Below are positions 45,173 through 54,227 of a stretch of 64,000 bases of DNA, in pieces. Within the stretch, counting starts at the first letter, position 1; every line of letters begins with the position of its first letter. Source of the DNA: Bacillota bacterium (GTDB lineage: Bacteria; Bacillota; Clostridia; Lachnospirales; Lachnospiraceae); NCBI GenBank assembly GCA_030524555.1, contig JAUNGK010000001.1, positions 1-64,000 of the forward strand. Reading direction: 5' to 3'. The notes beneath the pieces are model-generated. The model was not told the origin of the DNA. It worked only from the letters and a program-made list of their open reading frames with translations, and did not search any database. Both the position numbers and the translations under genes were made by a program.

Positions 45173-45639
45173 GACTCTCCATCCTCACCGGCTTCACTTG
45201 CTCCGGCATCCTCATTCCCCTCATCGGAATCCGCTTCCTTTGCCGGCTCATCTTCTGCCTGGTCCTCAGATTCCTCTATCGGCGTAGCCATGATCTCCAG
45301 CATTTCCTGTGCTGTCATCGTTGTGCTTAAATCATAGATTCCCGGAATAATCTCACCATGATAAGCAGACAAAAGTTCCTGAACAACAAACAGCCTGCTA
45401 TCCTCAATTAAGCCCTTTTCCTCCAGCATCTGCGCGATGTCATTTATGGTCATATTCTCGGAAATGCCTACGGTTATTGTTCTTCCGCCTGACAATGACA
45501 TGGGTTCATCAGCAAATACTCTGTACCCAAAATCGTATGCCTTGGTAGCACCCCGAAAAATAAGTATAACAACTGCGGCCACTACAACCACTTTTATAAT
45601 TGTTTCAACCGCAGCTCCTATCAAATATCCTGCCTTCAT
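45169..45639 (-). CDS. Short MltG/YceG-like membrane protein without catalytic domain
   Basis: A 156-residue protein at the place of mltG (yrrL). One N-terminal membrane helix (about 15-35) is followed by the LysM-like N-terminal domain of YceG (NMTINDIAQMLEEKGLIEDS, then GIYDLSTTMTAQEMLEIM). The lytic transglycosylase domain with its catalytic Glu is missing. Instead there is an acidic tail of about 35 residues rich in Glu, Asp, Ala and Gly. The ATG at 45639 was chosen; a TTG seven codons earlier is less likely. It may be a regulator or remnant of MltG. It overlaps trmR by 4 bases. Confidence 0.75.
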   Translation of the reverse strand: MKAGYLIGAAVETIIKVVVVAAVVILIFRGATKAYDFGYRVFADEPMSLSGGRTITVGISENMTINDIAQMLEEKGLIEDSRLFVVQELLSAYHGEIIPGIYDLSTTMTAQEMLEIMATPIEESEDQAEDEPAKEADSDEGNEDAGASEAGEDGES

Positions 45640-45678
45640 AAAATCACCGTGTCCTTTCAAGCCATCACCTTCATGGGC

Positions 45679-46011
45679 TTATTCAAAATCCAGCTCAGAT
45701 GTAACAAATTCACTTATCTCCTGCATCAGTCTGCAAAGGGCAAGTTCAGCCCTTAAAAAATCATCAACAATGGGATTTTCCCTGAATTTTTCATATTCCT
45801 TTTCAAATAGCTCCATCTTATCAAAAAGCTCGTCCACCTGACTGGTGTTTTGTATCTCATAATTTCGTCTGCGGAACTCATTGACCTGAGCAAACAATTC
45901 CGGGCTTTTTTTGATTTTTCCCAACTGAAAGCTGTATCTTTTATAAACCTCCGTCTCTTTAATCGATTTGACAAACTTAATCGTTGCCACTTCAATCTGT
46001 TTATCCAGCAT
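45679..46011 (-). CDS. YlbF family regulator
   Basis: A 110-residue, mostly helical protein of the YlbF/YmcA family. In B. subtilis these form the Y-complex that directs RNase Y and affects competence, sporulation and biofilm. The family core YKRYSFQLGKIKKSPELFAQV and the VDELFDKMELFEKEYEKF helix are visible. It lies 13 bases downstream of an RNase J gene, a fitting neighbour for an RNA-decay cofactor. Which paralogue it is cannot be told. Confidence 0.82.
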   Translation of the reverse strand: MLDKQIEVATIKFVKSIKETEVYKRYSFQLGKIKKSPELFAQVNEFRRRNYEIQNTSQVDELFDKMELFEKEYEKFRENPIVDDFLRAELALCRLMQEISEFVTSELDFE

Positions 46012-46024
46012 GACCGCTATCTCC

Positions 46025-47698
46025 TTATATCTCCATAATAATAGGTAAAATCATAGGACGGCGCTTTGTCTTTTTCCAAACGTACTCTCCCAGGGAATCC
46101 TTAATAGAACTTTTTAACTTGCCCCAATCAGCAATTCCCCTATTAAGGCATCCTTCTACCGCTTCATTTACAATAATTCTCGCTTCATCCATCAGTTCAT
46201 CAGATTCTCTGACATAGACGAATCCTCTTGAAACAATGTCAGGACCGCTTACCAGCTCGTCAGTGGCTCCATCCAGTCCCAATACAACAATCAAAATACC
46301 ATCCTCTGCCAGATGCTGTCTATCTCTCAATACAATATTTCCCACATCACCTACACCCAGACCGTCAACCAGAATATCTCCCACCGGAACATTGCCTGTA
46401 ATCTGCGCTTTTTCTTCCGTAAGCTCCAGTACCTCTCCTGACCGAAGTATAAAAATATTCTCCTTTGGCACCCCAAGCTCACGTGCTATCTTTGCCTGTG
46501 CCTTTAAATGCTTAAATTCTCCATGAACGGGAATTGCATACTTAGGATGCACCAGTGTATATATCAACTTAATCTCTTCCTGACACGCATGTCCCGAAAC
46601 ATGCACATCCTGAAAAATCACATCCGCACCCTTTAAAAGCAGCTCATTGATCACATTTGTCACTGCCTTTTCATTACCCGGAATGGGATGAGAAGAAAAG
46701 ATCACCGTATCGGTAGGTCCGATAGATATCTTTCGATGATTGTCCTCCGCCATACGGCTTAGGGCTGCCATACTTTCTCCCTGGCTTCCGGTAGTAATAA
46801 TAACCGTCTTCTCGTCGGGATAATTTTTCAACTGTTCAATATCTATCAGTGTATTATCCGGTATGCTCAGGTACCCCAGATTAGTGGCAGTCTCAATAAT
46901 ACTCACCATGCTGCGTCCCTCTACCACAACCTTTCGTCCAAACTTGTATGCGGAATTAATAATCTGCTGCACCCTGTCTACATTAGAGGCAAAGGTAGCA
47001 ATGATAATACGGGTATTTTTATGCTCCTCAAATAAAATATCAAAGGTTCTTCCCACCGTGCGCTCCGAGGGCGTAAAGCCCGGACGCTCTGCATTGGTGG
47101 AATCGCACATCAGTGCAAGCACACCCTTTTTTCCTATCTCCGCAAACCGCTGCAGATCAATAGCATCCCCAAATACAGGCGTATAATCAACTTTAAAATC
47201 GCCGGTATGCACCACGATACCTGCGGGAGAATAAATGGCCAGCGCAGCGGCATCCACAATACTGTGATTGGTTTTAATAAATTCTATTCTAAATTGTCCT
47301 AAATTGATAGACTGTCCGAATTTTACCACCTTACGCTTGGTGTTGCCTGTCAGATTATGCTCTTTTAATTTGTTTTCAATGATTCCCATGGTCAGCTTGG
47401 TAGCGTAAATGGGAACATTAATTTCCCTAAGCACATAAGGAAGGGCTCCGATATGATCCTCATGACCATGCGTAATGACAAAGCCTTTCACCTTTTCGAT
47501 ATTATTCTTCAAATAAGTAACGTCAGGAATGACCAGGTCTATCCCCAGCATATCATCCTCCGGGAATGAAAGACCGCAGTCTACCACAATAATACTGTCC
47601 TCGTATTCAAAGGCAGTAATGTTCATACCAATCTGCTCAAGACCTCCAAGTGGAATCACCTTAAGTCCCAAGCTGCTTTTCTGTTCATTTTTTTTCAA
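46025..47698 (-). CDS. rnj: Ribonuclease J
   Basis: A 557-residue metallo-beta-lactamase/beta-CASP RNase with endonuclease and 5 prime exonuclease activity in mRNA decay and rRNA maturation. The zinc motif HGHEDH is at 77-82, with NHSIVDAAAL and the beta-CASP part with CDSTNAERPG and TTGSQGESMAAL. It overlaps the Fur-family gene by 4 bases (ATGA), so both are co-translated. Whether it is J1 or J2 cannot be told. YlbF follows. Confidence 0.95.
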   Translation of the reverse strand: MKKNEQKSSLGLKVIPLGGLEQIGMNITAFEYEDSIIVVDCGLSFPEDDMLGIDLVIPDVTYLKNNIEKVKGFVITHGHEDHIGALPYVLREINVPIYATKLTMGIIENKLKEHNLTGNTKRKVVKFGQSINLGQFRIEFIKTNHSIVDAAALAIYSPAGIVVHTGDFKVDYTPVFGDAIDLQRFAEIGKKGVLALMCDSTNAERPGFTPSERTVGRTFDILFEEHKNTRIIIATFASNVDRVQQIINSAYKFGRKVVVEGRSMVSIIETATNLGYLSIPDNTLIDIEQLKNYPDEKTVIITTGSQGESMAALSRMAEDNHRKISIGPTDTVIFSSHPIPGNEKAVTNVINELLLKGADVIFQDVHVSGHACQEEIKLIYTLVHPKYAIPVHGEFKHLKAQAKIARELGVPKENIFILRSGEVLELTEEKAQITGNVPVGDILVDGLGVGDVGNIVLRDRQHLAEDGILIVVLGLDGATDELVSGPDIVSRGFVYVRESDELMDEARIIVNEAVEGCLNRGIADWGKLKSSIKDSLGEYVWKKTKRRPMILPIIMEI

Positions 47699-48144
47699 TC
47701 AGTTTTACCTCCACATTCTTTACAGTATCCGTAGAGTTTCACCTCATGATCTTCAACCACAAAGCCTGTGGTCTGCAGTATTCTATCCTCAAGGCTCTCC
47801 AGGAGATCATCCTCAAAGGATATAACCATTCCACATTTTCGGCATATTAAATGATGATGATGGTGCTTTGCCTCATTCTCATTTGCATCTCCGATCTCAT
47901 AGCGGACAAATCCATCATCCAGGTTAATTCGATCAATTAGATGAAGTTCAAACAGTAACTGTATCGTTCTATAAACAGTTGCCAGACCAATCCTCGGGCA
48001 ATCCGTTTTTACAATCTCATAAATTTCCTCTGCGGTCAGATGTCTGCCGGGACATGCTGCCAGTGCTTCCAAAACCAGCAATCGCTGATCCGTAATCTTT
48101 AATCCCCTGCTTTTTAATAACTCTTTAAATCCTTCTTCTGTCAA
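47695..48144 (-). CDS. Fur family transcriptional regulator
   Basis: A 149-residue metal- or peroxide-sensing repressor. The winged helix (ITDQRLLVLEALAACPGRHLT) is followed by the metal region HHHHHLICRKCG (near 95-105) and CKECG at the end, so a structural zinc site CxxC/CxxC is intact. No ATG is available. The TTG at 48144 has GGGGAGA 8 bases upstream and is preferred over a TTG at 48162. Fur, PerR and Zur types cannot be told apart here. Its 3 prime end overlaps the RNase J gene. Confidence 0.87.
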   Translation of the reverse strand: MTEEGFKELLKSRGLKITDQRLLVLEALAACPGRHLTAEEIYEIVKTDCPRIGLATVYRTIQLLFELHLIDRINLDDGFVRYEIGDANENEAKHHHHHLICRKCGMVISFEDDLLESLEDRILQTTGFVVEDHEVKLYGYCKECGGKTD

Positions 48145-48177
48145 ATGCCATAATCTCCCCAATTTACCGGTGAATCC

Positions 48178-48435
48178 TTACAAAAGCTCAACATCCTCAA
48201 GCAGATTTTCAAATACACCGGCTACCGCAGACAGCTCTGTATCATCACTTACCACTTCATAGACACTTTCAGCCTTACCGTCACCTGAGGTAACCTCCTT
48301 CAGGATCAAGGCATCCCCGTCTCCCTCCTGGGTATCTGTCACCAGAATATACTGGTTTCCTCTAAGCTTTGTCTGCTCCAGAACATAAAATTCCACGCTC
48401 TCATGTGTATCCATCATAAACTTGATTTTTTCCAA
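48178..48435 (-). CDS. DUF1292 family protein (YrzB-like)
   Basis: An 85-residue acidic protein of the YrzB/DUF1292 family, with FYVLEQTKLRGNQYILVTD and a C-terminal AGVFENLLEDVELL. Function unknown. It lies one base after ruvX, as in many Firmicutes. The start is TTG at 48435 with AGGAAG 6 bases upstream; ATG codons follow at residues 7 and 8. Confidence 0.85.
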   Translation of the reverse strand: MEKIKFMMDTHESVEFYVLEQTKLRGNQYILVTDTQEGDGDALILKEVTSGDGKAESVYEVVSDDTELSAVAGVFENLLEDVELL

Positions 48436-48436
48436 T

Positions 48437-48871
48437 TTAATCTTCCTGCTTTCTTCCTATAAAATCCAAATAACCCTGTAAAATGAAAACTGCCGCAATC
48501 TTGTCCACATATTCCTTGCGGTTTTCCCGGCGTATACCGGCCTCCTCCATCGCCCTGTCGGCAGCAACAGTAGTAAGCCTTTCATCCCATGTATGTACAG
48601 GCAGTCCGGTACGCCTTTCGAGCTTTTCCTTAAACTCTAAGGTTACCATAGCTCTGGGCCCCGAAGTATCGTTCATATTCTTAGGCAGTCCCAAAACAAT
48701 CTGCTCCACCTGGTATTCCTGAATCAACGCCTCGATTCTTGCCAATGTCTGGCGAAGCTTGTTTTCCTCTTTTCTTCTGATTATCTCAATTCCCTGGGCA
48801 GTAATAAGTAAAGGATCACTAATCGCCACACCTACGGTTTTTGACCCATAATCCAATCCCATGATACGCAT
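48437..48871 (-). CDS. ruvX: Holliday junction resolvase-like protein RuvX (YqgF)
   Basis: A 144-residue RNase H-fold protein required for rRNA maturation in some bacteria and often named Holliday junction resolvase. [17 protein letters not shown] opens the first strand with a catalytic Asp, [16 protein letters not shown] is the YqgF motif, and [14 protein letters not shown] holds the second acidic motif. AAGGGTG precedes the ATG. Confidence 0.93.
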   Translation of the reverse strand: MRIMGLDYGSKTVGVAISDPLLITAQGIEIIRRKEENKLRQTLARIEALIQEYQVEQIVLGLPKNMNDTSGPRAMVTLEFKEKLERRTGLPVHTWDERLTTVAADRAMEEAGIRRENRKEYVDKIAAVFILQGYLDFIGRKQED

Positions 48872-48899
48872 AGTATAATCACCCTTCGGTTTCTTCCGC

Positions 48900-49160
48900 T
48901 TATTTCCAATGACTGCTTCTTATATATTCTGTCAGCATCTCCTCCACCAGCTCATCCCGCTCCACCTTCATAATCAGGCTTCTGGCATTCCGATAGCTGG
49001 TTATATAGGTAGGATCGCCGGACATAATATACCCCACGATTTGGTTAACAGGATTATAGCCCTTTTCCGTCAGTGCAGAATACACCTCTGCCAAAATTTC
49101 CTTTACTGTGGACTTATCTGTTTCTACCTTAAAAAAGCGTGTATTTCCCAAATCCTGCAT
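48900..49160 (-). CDS. ireB: IreB family regulatory phosphoprotein
   Basis: An 86-residue protein of the DUF965 family (IreB in enterococci, YrzL in Bacillus), a substrate of the IreK/PrkC Ser/Thr kinase that modulates cephalosporin tolerance. The family core [20 protein letters not shown] and [17 protein letters not shown] is present, including Thr residues near the N-terminus (VETDKST). The ATG at 49160 follows GAGGTGA. The kinase itself is not in the window. Confidence 0.93.
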   Translation of the reverse strand: MQDLGNTRFFKVETDKSTVKEILAEVYSALTEKGYNPVNQIVGYIMSGDPTYITSYRNARSLIMKVERDELVEEMLTEYIRSSHWK

Positions 49161-49221
49161 AAATTTCACCTCGACCTGCAACGTTCACTAGCCTTTATCT
49201 TACTCCATTTTCATATAAAAT

Positions 49222-50604
49222 TCAATGTGTTTGGGGTTGAAACAATAAAATATCAGCCCCAAGCGGCTTTTCCAATGTACCGGAAAATATTTGTCCGGAA
49301 AGATTTTCTTCGGTCTCATATGCTGCCTTAATATACTCTCTGGTATGACCGATTTGATAATGTCTTCCTTCTATAAGCTTTTCTTCCTCAAACAAAACCT
49401 CTGCTTTCCTATGTAAATATTCCCGTCTGTATCCTTCTGACAGCTCCGCATCCAATTCCATCAGCTGGCTGCTTCTTATATTTTTAACCGCTTCATCAAC
49501 CTGACCGCTCATGGAAGCCGCAGGGGTGCCCTTACGCCTGGAATATTTAAAGATATGCATCTCGTAAAAGCCTGTCTTCTTAAGGAAATCCTCTGTTTCC
49601 TTAAATTCCTCTTCACTTTCTCCCGGAAATCCCACAATTACATCAGTAGTAATTGCCGGATGATTAAAGTATTCCCTGAGTATACATACCTTATCATAGT
49701 ATTCCTCCGCAGAATATTTTCTATTCATTCTTTTTAACACCGTATTGCATCCGCTCTGCAAAGATAAATGAAAATGAGGACACAGCTTGTCACAGGCCGC
49801 AAGACCTTTCACAAACTCCGGTGTAATAATTCTCGGCTCCAGAGATCCGAGCCGGATGCGGTCTATTCCCTGTACCTTCTGCACCTCCTGTATCAGCTCA
49901 AGCAGCCTGCTCTGGGAGAAATCGTTTCCTCCTGTCATTCCGTAGGAGCTTAAATGAATTCCCGTAAGCACCACCTCACGATACCCGTTGGCAGCAAGGA
50001 GCTTTACCTCCTTCCCCACCTCTTCCATGGATCGGCTTCTAATTCTTCCCCTGGCATAGGGAATAATACAGTAGGAGCAGAACTGGTTACAGCCATCCTG
50101 TACCTTGATAAAGGCCCTCGTGTGCTCGGCAGTATGTTTTAACTGCATAGCCTCATATTCATTCGTATTTCCAATATCTATAATAGTCTTTCCCTGAAGC
50201 GTTTTATCCTGAAATGCCTGCTCCTTTATCACACCATCACCAGAAGAAGCCCCTGTATTTTTCTTAAGATATTCCTCAAGGATGGCCGGAAGATCCTTTT
50301 TCCTGTTATTCCCCACAGCCAAATCGATACTCAAGTCCTTAAGCACCTCTTCATTTCCTGTCTGCACATAGCAGCCCACTGCCACTACTACAGAATCCGG
50401 ATTCATTTTTTTGGCACGATGAAGCATCTGTCTGCTTTTTCTATCTGCAATATTAGTTACAGTGCAGGTATTTACAATGTAAATATCGGCTTTTGCATCA
50501 AAAGGCACAATTTTATATCCCTTTTCTTGTAAAATTTGTTGCATAAAATCCATCTCATATCCGTTCACCTTACATCCGAGATTGTGAAATGCTACACTTT
50601 TCAT
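49222..50604 (-). CDS. mtaB: tRNA t6A37 methylthiotransferase MtaB
   Basis: A 460-residue radical-SAM enzyme that adds a methylthio group to N6-threonylcarbamoyladenosine at tRNA position 37. The N-terminal cluster cysteines are in NLGCKVN, NTCTVT and VGCYVQ; the radical-SAM triad is CNQFCSYC near 170; a TRAM-like C-terminus is present. NTCTVTNIADRKSRQ is characteristic of MtaB rather than MiaB. The ATG at 50604 was chosen with GGTGA upstream; a GTG lies four codons earlier. It begins a minus-strand run through ireB, ruvX and onward. Confidence 0.93.
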   Translation of the reverse strand: MKSVAFHNLGCKVNGYEMDFMQQILQEKGYKIVPFDAKADIYIVNTCTVTNIADRKSRQMLHRAKKMNPDSVVVAVGCYVQTGNEEVLKDLSIDLAVGNNRKKDLPAILEEYLKKNTGASSGDGVIKEQAFQDKTLQGKTIIDIGNTNEYEAMQLKHTAEHTRAFIKVQDGCNQFCSYCIIPYARGRIRSRSMEEVGKEVKLLAANGYREVVLTGIHLSSYGMTGGNDFSQSRLLELIQEVQKVQGIDRIRLGSLEPRIITPEFVKGLAACDKLCPHFHLSLQSGCNTVLKRMNRKYSAEEYYDKVCILREYFNHPAITTDVIVGFPGESEEEFKETEDFLKKTGFYEMHIFKYSRRKGTPAASMSGQVDEAVKNIRSSQLMELDAELSEGYRREYLHRKAEVLFEEEKLIEGRHYQIGHTREYIKAAYETEENLSGQIFSGTLEKPLGADILLFQPQTH

Positions 50605-50637
50605 ATTATTCACCACTTTTTTTGTGTTGTTTTATCA

Positions 50638-50666
50638 TTGACTTTTCATATTTTACCATTTACTAT
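50638..50666 (+). promoter_or_regulatory. Promoter of the HPr-like gene
   Basis: TTGACT (50638-50643), a 17-base spacer and TACTAT (50661-50666), about 40 bases before the start codon. Confidence 0.65.
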
Positions 50667-50705
50667 ATTAACAGAAGGTATGAACAATTTAAGGAGGTAA
50701 TTACA

Positions 50706-50936
50706 ATGAAAACAGTTCAGATTTCATTAAATTCAATTGATAAGGTAAAGTCTTTTGTAAACGATATTACTAAATTCGATTATGACTTTGACTTAGTATC
50801 CGGAAGATATGTAATCGATGCTAAATCCATTATGGGTATCTTTAGTTTGGATTTATCCAAGCCCATTGATCTTAATATCCATGCAGAAGATAATGTTGAT
50901 GAAGTTTTGGATGCATTAAAACCTTACATGATCTAA
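50706..50936 (+). CDS. HPr-like (Crh-type) protein without the phosphorylatable histidine
   Basis: A 76-residue HPr-fold protein. The Ser46 region is well kept (DAKSIMGIFSLDLSKPIDL), as in the AKSIMG motif of HPr and Crh. The His15 region is not: NSIDKVKSFVND stands where NPTGLHARPA would be, with no His. It therefore cannot pass phosphate to EIIA, but could be phosphorylated on Ser by HPr kinase and act as a CcpA cofactor like Crh. That role is inferred. AGGAGG precedes the ATG. It is a single-gene transcript with its own promoter and terminator. Confidence 0.8.
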   Translation: MKTVQISLNSIDKVKSFVNDITKFDYDFDLVSGRYVIDAKSIMGIFSLDLSKPIDLNIHAEDNVDEVLDALKPYMI

Positions 50937-50958
50937 CAGTCAATTGGACTACTACTTA

Positions 50959-50986
50959 GAAACCGCCAAAAGGCGGTTTCTTTTTT
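50959..50986 (+). terminator. Terminator of the HPr-like gene
   Basis: GAAACCGCC pairs with GGCGGTTTC around an AAAA loop, then TTTTTT. The T-tract reaches the stop codon of the convergent thiI gene. Confidence 0.9.
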
Positions 50987-52169
50987 ATTCCCACTTGGCA
51001 ATTACTACCTCATCCGTTTCAAGAGCCTTCTCAACCAGCTCGTCAATCTTTTCCTCTAAATTTTGCTCATGCCGCTTGATCACATTTAAATTGGGCTTCG
51101 TCACCGGATGCTTTGCCACGAAAATGGTACAGCAGTCCTCATAGGGAAGAATAGAGGTTTCATAAGTGCCGATTTTCTCTGAAACATCTACAATTTCCAT
51201 CTTATCAAAGCCTATTAAGGGACGGAACACCGGCAGCGTGCACACCTCATTAGTAACCGCAAGGGACTGCACCGTCTGGGATGCTACCTGCCCGATGCTT
51301 TCACCGGTAATCAGCCCAAGACATCCGTTTTCCTTAGCAATCATCTCCGCAATCTTCATCATATAACGCCGCATGATTATGGTCAGCTCTTCATGAGGAC
51401 ATTTTTCATAGATATAAAGCTGAATATCCGTAAAGTTTATGATATGAAGATAAACCGGCCCCGCATAGCGTGATACCAGCTTTGCCAGATCAATCACCTT
51501 TTGTTTCGCACGGTCACTGGTGTAGGGAGGTGCATGGAAATACACCGCATCAATTTTCACGCCCCGCTTGGCAATCATATATCCTGCTACCGGGGAATCA
51601 ATGCCCCCTGACAAAAGAAGCATTGCCTTACCGTTGCTTCCCACAGGCATACCGCCGGGCCCGGGAATTTCCATGGAATATATATAAATTTTCTCACGAA
51701 TCTCCACATGAAGCATCACATCCGGATGATGCACATCCACCTTCATTTCGGGAAAAGCCTCAAGGATTGCTCCCCCCAGCTCCATATTAAGCTCCATGGA
51801 GTTTAAGGGGTAATTTTTTCTGGCTCTTCTTGCCTGTACCTTAAAGGTTATGTTCTTGTCAGGATAAACCTGATCAATATAGGATGTTACCGTTTCTGCC
51901 AGCTTTTCAAAGCCTTCATCCTCCACGTGAATAACCGGGCATATCCCCGATACGCCAAATACAGTTCTTAAGTTGTCCACCGTCTCATCATAATCAAAGT
52001 CAGATAAGGCATGTACATATATTCTTCCCTCTGTTCTTGTGACCTTAAACTCTCCTTCGCATCGCTTCAACGCATATTTAACCTGCTGCGCCAAAGCTTC
52101 CTCAAACAAATATTTATTTTTTCCTTTTACGCCAATCTCGGCATACTTAATCAAAAATGCTGTAAACAT
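50985..52169 (-). CDS. thiI: tRNA sulfurtransferase ThiI
   Basis: Makes 4-thiouridine in tRNA and in many bacteria helps form the thiazole of thiamine. It has 394 residues: a THUMP RNA-binding domain (about 55-165) and a PP-loop ATPase with LLSGGIDSPVAGYM near 185. The rhodanese extension of E. coli ThiI is absent, as in Bacillus. Conserved Cys near 344 (EDCCTIF) may accept sulfur. The cysteine desulfurase gene lies just upstream and probably supplies the sulfur. Confidence 0.95.
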   Translation of the reverse strand: MFTAFLIKYAEIGVKGKNKYLFEEALAQQVKYALKRCEGEFKVTRTEGRIYVHALSDFDYDETVDNLRTVFGVSGICPVIHVEDEGFEKLAETVTSYIDQVYPDKNITFKVQARRARKNYPLNSMELNMELGGAILEAFPEMKVDVHHPDVMLHVEIREKIYIYSMEIPGPGGMPVGSNGKAMLLLSGGIDSPVAGYMIAKRGVKIDAVYFHAPPYTSDRAKQKVIDLAKLVSRYAGPVYLHIINFTDIQLYIYEKCPHEELTIIMRRYMMKIAEMIAKENGCLGLITGESIGQVASQTVQSLAVTNEVCTLPVFRPLIGFDKMEIVDVSEKIGTYETSILPYEDCCTIFVAKHPVTKPNLNVIKRHEQNLEEKIDELVEKALETDEVVIAKWE

Positions 52170-52215
52170 AACGGCTCCTCTTTATTGCAGCGCTGCAAAT
52201 ACGCAGCGCCGCACA

Positions 52216-53370
52216 TTACTTTCGTGTATAACGTCTAAGCATGGGAATTATATCATACATCGTCCTTAAAGTATAGTTGATTTCATCCATGGTGGTAAAA
52301 ACAGAAAAGCTAAACCGAATGGTAGAGCCTAAAAGCTCCTTATCAATTCCCATTGCCTGCAGGGTAGCGGAAGGCTGCGGCTTGTGGGCTGAGCAGGCGC
52401 TTCCTGCAGAAACATAAATTCCCTTATCCTCCAGCGCATGAAGGATTACCTCACTTCGAACTCCCCTAAAGGAAACACTGACTACATGAGGCGCTCCGGT
52501 CTCATCCGGATGTCCATTAACAATCACATCGTCAATTTGCCTTACTCCCTCTACAAAGGCCTTTTTCATCTGATACATTTTAGCGACGTCCTGATCCAAA
52601 TTTCCATAGATCAGCTCCACTGCCTTAGCAAGGCCTGCAATTCCCGGCACGTTTTCCGTTCCCGAACGCATGCCGCTTTGCTGGCCTCCGCCGAATATAA
52701 CCGGCTTTATTTTGACCTTTTCATCTACATAAAGAAAACCCACCCCTTTGGGCCCGTGGATCTTGTGGCCGCTTACGGATAACAGATCTATTTTCATCTT
52801 TTTCGGGTGGATTCTGAACTTCCCATATCCCTGAACAGCATCCACATGAAACAGTATTCTGGGGTTCATTCCTTTAATCAGTGCGCCTGCTTCCGCAATA
52901 GGCTGCAAGCTTCCCACCTCGTTGTTGGTATGCATAATGGAAACCAGTATGGTTTCTCCCGTAATGGCTCTTTCCAGATCCTCTAACCGGATACATCCTT
53001 TTGTATCCACCGGAAGATAGGTTACGCGAAATCCCTCTTCTTCCAAATGACGCATGGTCTGTAATATTGCAGGATGTTCTACCCTGGTTGTAATCAGATG
53101 CCTGCCGCTGCGGCAGTTTGCATAGGCACAGCCCCTAAGTGCAAGATTATCCGATTCGGTTCCTCCCGAAGTAAAAAATATCTCCTTTTCATTTACCTTT
53201 AAATTTCTGGCAATAACCTCTTTTGCATAGCGGACGTATTTTTCTGCCTGGACACCTTTTCTATGGAGACTGGAGGGATTTCCGTAGTCTTCACACATGA
53301 TATGAGTCATCAGTTCCGCTACCTGATCAAAGCATCTGGTAGTTGCCGAGTTATCTAAATATACCTCCAT
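52216..53370 (-). CDS. Cysteine desulfurase, NifS/IscS family
   Basis: A 384-residue PLP enzyme that releases sulfur from cysteine as a persulfide. The PLP lysine is in SVSGHKIHGPKG (near 200), the cofactor-binding His in VEHPAI, and the mobile-loop Cys in SAGSACSAHK (near 325). The ATG at 53370 is preferred over an upstream TTG. It lies 46 bases before thiI, the arrangement of NifZ/ThiI pairs in Firmicutes, so its main job is probably tRNA thiolation rather than general cluster assembly. Confidence 0.93.
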   Translation of the reverse strand: MEVYLDNSATTRCFDQVAELMTHIMCEDYGNPSSLHRKGVQAEKYVRYAKEVIARNLKVNEKEIFFTSGGTESDNLALRGCAYANCRSGRHLITTRVEHPAILQTMRHLEEEGFRVTYLPVDTKGCIRLEDLERAITGETILVSIMHTNNEVGSLQPIAEAGALIKGMNPRILFHVDAVQGYGKFRIHPKKMKIDLLSVSGHKIHGPKGVGFLYVDEKVKIKPVIFGGGQQSGMRSGTENVPGIAGLAKAVELIYGNLDQDVAKMYQMKKAFVEGVRQIDDVIVNGHPDETGAPHVVSVSFRGVRSEVILHALEDKGIYVSAGSACSAHKPQPSATLQAMGIDKELLGSTIRFSFSVFTTMDEINYTLRTMYDIIPMLRRYTRK

Positions 53371-53435
53371 ACTATCACTGGCCTTTCCGAACAAAGTATT
53401 TCTTTTTATTCTTCTATTCTACTTTTACTATATGA

Positions 53436-54176
53436 TTATTGCTCCAAATGGTACATTATTATGGATAAAGCCGTCATTCCGGCAGTCTCCGTGCGCAGAA
53501 TGCGCCGCCCCAGCGTGATAGGCTCAATACCTGCTGCTACAGCCTTCTCGATCTCCTCCGGGTCAAATCCTCCCTCCGGTCCGATAAACACAGCCACATC
53601 CTCCGAAGGCTTCAGCTGACTCATAATCTCTCTGGTTTTATTCATGCCCTCTGCCAGCTCGTAGGGAATAAGCCGCAAGGATGCGCACCTGCTGTAGGTG
53701 ACGGCCTCCTGAAAGCTCATTACATTTTTAACCTGCGGAATCATCCCCCGCTTGCTCTGTTTGGCAGCCGCCTGTGCAATATTCTGCCAACGCTGCTGTT
53801 TATTCTTTTCCTTCTTTTCATCCAGCTTTACCACTGTACGCCTGCATACTACAGGTATAATTTCATGCACTCCAAGTTCCACTGCCTTTTGAATGATCAG
53901 TTCCATCTTATCAGCCTTGGGAAGCCCCTGAAACAGATAAACCTTTGAAGGAAGCTCCGATCCGCATTCGCTGACATCAAGCAGCTCACAGATAATTTCT
54001 TTCTCCTTAAGCTCCATAATACTGCAGTGATATTCCCTGCCATCGCTTCCGTTTCGAACAACAATTTCCTCACCCGTTCTCATTCGAAGGACGTTTTTAA
54101 TATGATTAACATCATCTCCGGTAATTACTACACGATCCTGCCGAATCTGATCAGGCTCCACAAAAAACTGATACAT
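53436..54176 (-). CDS. rsmE: 16S rRNA (uridine1498-N3)-methyltransferase
   Basis: A 246-residue SPOUT-class methyltransferase acting on 16S rRNA. An N-terminal PUA-like part (GDDVNHIKNVLRMRTGEEI) is followed by the trefoil-knot domain with FIGPEGGFDPEEIE near 200 and the typical LGRRILRTETAGM ending. The ATG at 54176 has AAGGAG 6 to 8 bases upstream. It follows prmA, the usual neighbour. Confidence 0.95.
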   Translation of the reverse strand: MYQFFVEPDQIRQDRVVITGDDVNHIKNVLRMRTGEEIVVRNGSDGREYHCSIMELKEKEIICELLDVSECGSELPSKVYLFQGLPKADKMELIIQKAVELGVHEIIPVVCRRTVVKLDEKKEKNKQQRWQNIAQAAAKQSKRGMIPQVKNVMSFQEAVTYSRCASLRLIPYELAEGMNKTREIMSQLKPSEDVAVFIGPEGGFDPEEIEKAVAAGIEPITLGRRILRTETAGMTALSIIMYHLEQ

Positions 54177-54227
54177 GCCGGTACTCCTTCTTAGTCTGCA
54201 AGCTGTACACACCCACGGCTCACCTCT

